This document shows, piece by piece, positions 58,843 to 64,000 of a stretch of DNA of 64,000 bases. Origin of the DNA: Cotesia glomerata (Eukaryota; Arthropoda; Insecta; Hymenoptera; Braconidae); the NCBI RefSeq assembly GCF_020080835.1, contig NC_058159.1, positions 5,518,001 to 5,582,000 of the forward strand. The letters run 5' to 3'. The notes beneath the pieces were generated by a model. It was not told the DNA's origin. It made no database searches and worked only from the letters and a program-made list of their open reading frames with translations. The translations under genes and the position numbers were made by a program. Numbering within the stretch: position 1 is the stretch's first letter; each line of letters opens with the position of its first letter.

Positions 58843-60899
58843 GAGTCTCTACAATATAATTAAGTAAGTGAATATTTATCTTTTTTTTCAATAACAGCTT
58901 TTTAAAATTGCATATAAATAATTTAATGTAAAATTTTTCTTATAAAATTATCAAAATTAATTTTTATAATTTCTATTATGTATAATAATTTTATTAAATT
59001 AAAATATTAAATATGCAATTTTTTAAAGCTCAATAAAATTTAAAATTGTAATTAACAATTTTAAACAATCAATCGATTGCTTATCAATGGTGTAACAATA
59101 TTAATCCGATATTATATATAATTATTCTATTATTATATACATGTATGTATTTTTTAATTAGCATTAGTATTATATAAATGTATATCTATCTATATTTTAT
59201 TTTTTTATCTTTTTTAACATCTGGCGTTGTTATTAAAATTTTCAGGACAAATAATTATAAAATGAAACAAAATAACTAAATATGATATGATATTGAATGC
59301 ATAATTATGTTTTACACCTTTGACAATTTAAAATATTTAACAAAGAAAAAATGATAATTATCAACTGATAATTTATTGTAATTTGTTAATTATATAAACA
59401 TATTTTATTTTTTCTACAGTAATCATTTCATTTCCCACAGTTTTCAGATAGCTTTCCATTGGGACGCGGTAACCTGCTGTTGTCTTCACATTATATAAAA
59501 AAAATTAATTCATTAAAATAGTTACTACAAAATATTGAATTGATATAAACTATATCATAATAATAATCATAATAATAATAATTAACAATTATGGTAATTG
59601 ACGATCCGTATAATAGCGAAAAAAAGATAATTTAAATTCATAAAAAGTATGAAGATATAGTAAAGAACAGTAATACAAGTCCTCCGTCAATTTCTTCTTT
59701 CTTTTATTAAAATAATTAATAATTAATAAACAAAAAGTATATAACCACCGTAGGATATTATATTTTTAATTGCTAAATCTTATAAATAAATAATTAATGT
59801 GTAAACAAATATAGTCCTTCAGTGTTCTTTAAAAAAAAAAAAAAAAAAAAAAAATTGTCTTAAATGTTTCTTATCATGAAAATTTTTACTGTACTGTAAT
59901 ATAAAAAAAAATAATTACGAGGATAACAATAGTAGAAGGTATGTATTAGTAGGTGGCCAGCAGACGAGTTTTAGGATATTGTACTACGAATGCTTATAAA
60001 AAAAAAAAAAAAAAAATTGGAAATTAATAATTTGAATATTGATGTGGGTAAAATTAAGTTTATAAGACAAATATGTATTGTTAGGTTTCGTGTCTGATGC
60101 AGCAGCCTCGTATGCTAATAATAATTATTAATATTAACAATAATGATATCATTGTCTTTCTAATTATTTTGGCTTTTTTATATTGTCATTAATGGTATGA
60201 ATTATTAATTAATTGATAATCTTGTATTAATCAACCAATATCACTAGTTGAGAAAATTTTAATTTGTGTAAACTTTTACTGATATTTAATACCCATTATG
60301 CCTTTTTATATTTTATATATTATAATTATGATTAGTCATTTAATTTTTGTTAATCTTTATTTTAATTAATGTAATTTAGGTTGATATTGCACTCCATTAG
60401 TTTCATTTTTAGATCCGGAAAGCAGCTGTCTAGAGCCTAGAGCCTGTCCGACAAATTTCAATGTTATAAATTTTTTTATATTATACATATTTACCGATTT
60501 ATATAAACATAGGCTTGACATTTTTGCTTAGCAATTGCAATGCATTTATTATTTATCATTATATTGTTTTATCTTCGTTTATTAATTACTCACTTGTCAA
60601 ATGATACTTGTATAAATGTCAATGCGTTCTTCAGGAAATAGGAGAGGTGTAAATAGAAGACGTTTATCGTAATACCAGTTAATCGATGGACGTCCTGTTT
60701 TTCAACACATTTATTATACGATATTTCTGTATCATTTATTATTATTGGTATTGATTGATTTTTTGTCTTCTTATACATATATTTATTTTTATTTAACATG
60801 GTAGTTTTACGAGGTTTGTTGTTTTATATTCTTCATTAATAGAGAAGAATATTTTTTTTTGATGTCACATTTTAGTAATTTCTTGAAAGAATAAAAAAA

Positions 60900-61260
60900 A
60901 TTTTTTTCTTAGAAATTTATAGAAATTTTTTTTTTTTCCTAAATTTTATTCAATTTCTTGAATTTTTTTTTTCTTAAAATTTATTCAATTTCTTGAATTT
61001 TTTTTCTTAAATTTTATTCAATTTCTTGAATTGTTTTTTTCAAAATTAAAAAAAAAATACAAAAAAAATTTTTGATAAAAACTTCTTAAAAAATTTTTTT
61101 TTTTTTTTAATTTTATTCAATTTCTTGAATTTTTTTTTCTAAAATTTTATTAAATTTCTTGAATTTTTTTTTCTTATTTAAAAAAAAAATAAAAAAAAAA
61201 TTTTTGATAAAAATTTTTTTTTCTAAAATTTTATTCAATGTCTTGAATTTTTTTTTCTCT
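60900..61260. repeat. Tandem TTCAATTTCTTGAATTTTTT units
   Basis: The unit TTCAATTTCTTGAA followed by a T-run recurs at least six times, at irregular spacing of about 30-100 bp, interrupted by A-runs. It contains a short palindrome (TTCAATTTCTTGAA). It lies downstream of Psi. Confidence 0.75.
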
Positions 61261-63746
61261 AAAATTTAAAAACAAAAAAATAAAAAAAAACTGATAAAAA
61301 TTTTTTTTTATCTACGAGCTTATTTTAAATGACAAACCTCGTTGAATAAAAAACAAATATTGTAATAAATCATAAAGTGTATTAATAATAAATATTTAAA
61401 AGTGTTTACAAAAAAAAAAATAAGTTAACAATTAACTAAAAATAATTTCAATGAAGAATCGGATAAATAATATTGGGAGCTCAACAATTCACCAACAAAA
61501 TCACCAGAAGTAGTAACAAAAATACTAAAGATAATTAATTATAAATGGTAATTAATTTAATAAATATAAATAACTAAAAGGTATATATAATCAAACTAAT
61601 TAAAGATATATTATATTATAATTATGACCATTACTTCTTTGAACACTTGCTATTCTTCTTTTTGATGTTTAAAATAGGTTTTACGCTAATAATTAGTTTT
61701 CTGATTGTTATTTTTTAAATTATTGACCAAATAATTATACCGTAATATATTATTTAGTGAATGAATTTATTTTCATTAGATAAAAACCACGTTAATGTCT
61801 ATCAGCCACATTTTTTATAAATAATAGCACTCTTTGTTTATTTTTTAGACTTGACGCACCATCTTATTTTATTAAAATTGTAGTCGATTTTGCTATTTAT
61901 ATTTGATATATTTTTTCCTATTAATTGATATATATATATATTAACTGTTAATTATGGTTCATAAAAATAATTTATTTATCAAACTAATTTATTATATTAA
62001 TTATTCATAAATTTATTGAATCTATCGTTTCAGGATTTAAATCAGCGTCTTCACGGCAGCGGTCAAAAGAAGAAAATAAATGTCGGATTCAAATAAATTT
62101 ATAATTTTTTTTTTTTATTTTAATCAAATTGTGAATGTATCTTTAATTAAGACCGTCCTTGTATTATACAATTAGTGAGTTGGTGTGTTTGAATTTTTAA
62201 AAAATAGTGAACAAAAAATTAAATTTATTATTTATGCCGTCTTTTAACTTTTTCTACTTGTCAAAAAAAATAATTAAAAAAAAAAAAATTTACAGTGCAT
62301 TTTTAAGGTGATGATTGGTTATTTATGAATGTTATTATAAATATTCAAAATAATAATAATAATGTAGCTATAATAATTAAAACTTAGATTTACTAACGAA
62401 TTACTGAAATGTTTATAAAAAAATTTATTAATTTTTTTTTAAACAATTTTTTATTGATTTATAATTTTATCATTTTACAACATAATAAATAAAAATTGAT
62501 AATTAATATAACACATATTTCTTTGGGTACGATTGTATGGATTATTTATCACGCTAGACACCAAACTATTATAAATATAAAATACTTTTTTTTTTTTTTT
62601 TTTTTTTTTAATTAATTCGCATTAACTTGTAAATCGGTAGTAATTTAATTAATATTTTATTTTAATAATTTAATTCAAATTTAACAATTTATTAATGGTA
62701 AAAATTGTTGAATTTTTTTGATAATAACTTCAATACAATTAATACCTTTTGATTTAATTAACAATAAATCAATACAAGTCTTATAAATTCAAATTTAAAG
62801 CTGTTGAGCAAAAAAAAATTTTTTTTCAAGCGATTTAATTTATTATTTGCGTTAAAAGCAAAATTAATAATTTCTTTACAATTTTTTTAAATAATAATAA
62901 TTTAATTAAAACTCTAATTGCATTATTTTTCCTACTTTTATAGTAAAAAATTCAATTGCTAGTGACAATTATTAAATTTTTTACACTTTCAATTACGCGC
63001 CTTACAATTAATCTCAATACTGTTCAGTAAAAAGAAAAATAGTTAAATGTGCGTTAAATTTCCTGACATTTATGTGCAATCGATTAATTTTATCAAACAA
63101 TATTTTATTGCTTGGTAGTTTTTTTTTTTAAAAAAAAAAAAACTCAATTAAATTAAGGGGGGAAATACGTGTAGAAGGCCATTTTCATTAATTTTTTTAA
63201 GGTAAAAAAAATTAATATTATTTATTGAAACTATCAGGTTATTTTATAGATATATTTATGAGTATTTTTTCGTATTAAACAACAATATAACTTGACAAAT
63301 AGCGGAGATATCAGCTAATACACATCATAGGTTGCTTTGAGTCAACGTCACATATTTTACATTATAATTTTAATTTTAATTATTATTATCATTTATACTT
63401 TTTTTATGTGTATCTTCTATATGAATTTCAATTCCAAAAAAAAAAATTTTCATTTTTTAGAGGTTGAAATTAAATCGTGATTATTTACCTTTTTTTCATA
63501 CATTATATATTAAAAAAAAAAAATAGTTTAAATAAAAATATCACTTATGATGGAGGTTCATATTCAGCGTAATTGTATAAAGAAAAGTAATTTTTCTGTG
63601 TCATTAATTTCAGATAAAAATTGTGACTTCCATAGTGCACACCAACTGCTAAGTCGGTAGTGGACCCTAGGAACTTCACCGTCCATCTTCCGGCATTAAA
63701 TAAATCATATTTACTTATATTATATTTATACTATATAGTATTTATA

Positions 63747-63990
63747 AGGTAAAAGAGCTTATAACAATTTATGCGTCCTTTTACTTTTGCAAAGGTAAAA
63801 GAGCGTATATTTTTTTTTTTATTGCCAATCGAGTAGTAGATACATTCTACGCTTAAAATTGAAAAAAAAAATTACAAAGGTAAAAGGGCGTATGTCTTTA
63901 ATTATACGCCCTTTTACTTTTAAGAATTCGAAATTTTGGTGATTTAGAGGTGAAAGGGCTTATAATTTTTTTTTCGGTCAGTTTACAAAA
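63747..63990. mobile_element. AGGTAAAAG-family element near the window edge
   Basis: TAAGGTAAAAGAGCTTATAA at the left, then AAAGGTAAAAGAGCGTATAT, AAAGGTAAAAGGGCGTATGT and the complement TACGCCCTTTTACTTT. The right end may be GGTGAAAGGGCTTATAAT (about 63951). The internal repetition of the terminal motif differs from the other members. Confidence 0.5.
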
Positions 63991-64000
63991 GAACATATTG

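Larger units (their letters stand above)
58843..64000. other. Psi 3' UTR and AT-rich flank
   Basis: No open frame with a recognisable domain. A GTAAGT donor at about 58864 and a good acceptor (TCATTTCCCACAG, ending about 59441) suggest an intron within the 3' UTR; another acceptor-like TATCGTTTCAG lies at about 62034. Several AATAAA signals follow, and which is used cannot be told. Low-complexity repeats fill 60850-61320. I see no second gene up to the window end. Confidence 0.45.

Noticed and set aside
63625..63710. GC-richer segment resembling a small RNA gene
   Set aside because: No tRNA or snRNA fold is recognisable, and the ending CGGCATTAAATAAATC looks more like a non-LTR tail.

Overview
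The window is AT-rich arthropod nuclear DNA. Multi-exon genes with GT-AG introns, an insect-style CYP4 cluster and introns filled with miniature inverted-repeat elements all point to an insect. A hymenopteran (parasitoid-wasp-like) genome is my best guess, but that is inference, since no taxonomic marker gene is present.

Layout: 1-5672 is AT-rich DNA beyond the 3' end of the first gene, with one foldback element and a long (TA)n tract. 5673-11748 (minus) is a complete six-exon me31B/DDX6-type DEAD-box helicase of 444 aa with two large, element-packed introns. About 12400-16500 holds its promoter side, non-LTR retrotransposon remnants and a 513-bp foldback. 16670-41152 is a CYP4 cytochrome P450 cluster on the plus strand: three six-exon copies with identical intron phases (0,1,1,2,0) and a small 3' relic of a fourth. 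The first copy has a one-base deletion that breaks its frame, the second is intact (512 aa), and the third has lost the GT of its last donor and has an altered I-helix motif. A SNAG-like three-finger C2H2 gene (257 aa, minus, 20943-23416) sits between P450 copies 1 and 2. 41702-47705 (minus) is a complete eight-exon glutathione synthetase (474 aa). 48854-58842 (plus) is a complete eleven-exon Psi/FUBP-type protein (about 771 aa) with four KH domains and two C-terminal DYSAQWAEYY repeats. These last two genes are divergent and share a promoter region with two inverted CCAAT boxes and a CTCF-like motif. 58843-64000 is Psi 3' UTR and AT-rich flank.

The genes are functionally unrelated: mRNA storage and decay, oxidative metabolism, transcriptional repression, glutathione synthesis, and splicing or RNA binding. 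CYP4 enzymes and glutathione synthesis both belong to detoxification chemistry, but nothing in the sequence shows co-regulation.

The repeat landscape is the most striking part. In intron 1 of the third P450 four different elements are nested one inside the other; two have clean target duplications (3-bp TTA and 8-bp ATAGATAT) and a third is flanked by TA. A TA-flanked family with AGGTAAAAG-type ends occurs at least six times. A 246-bp palindromic unit forms arrays at three loci. One insertion can be checked against an empty copy of its target inside the window.
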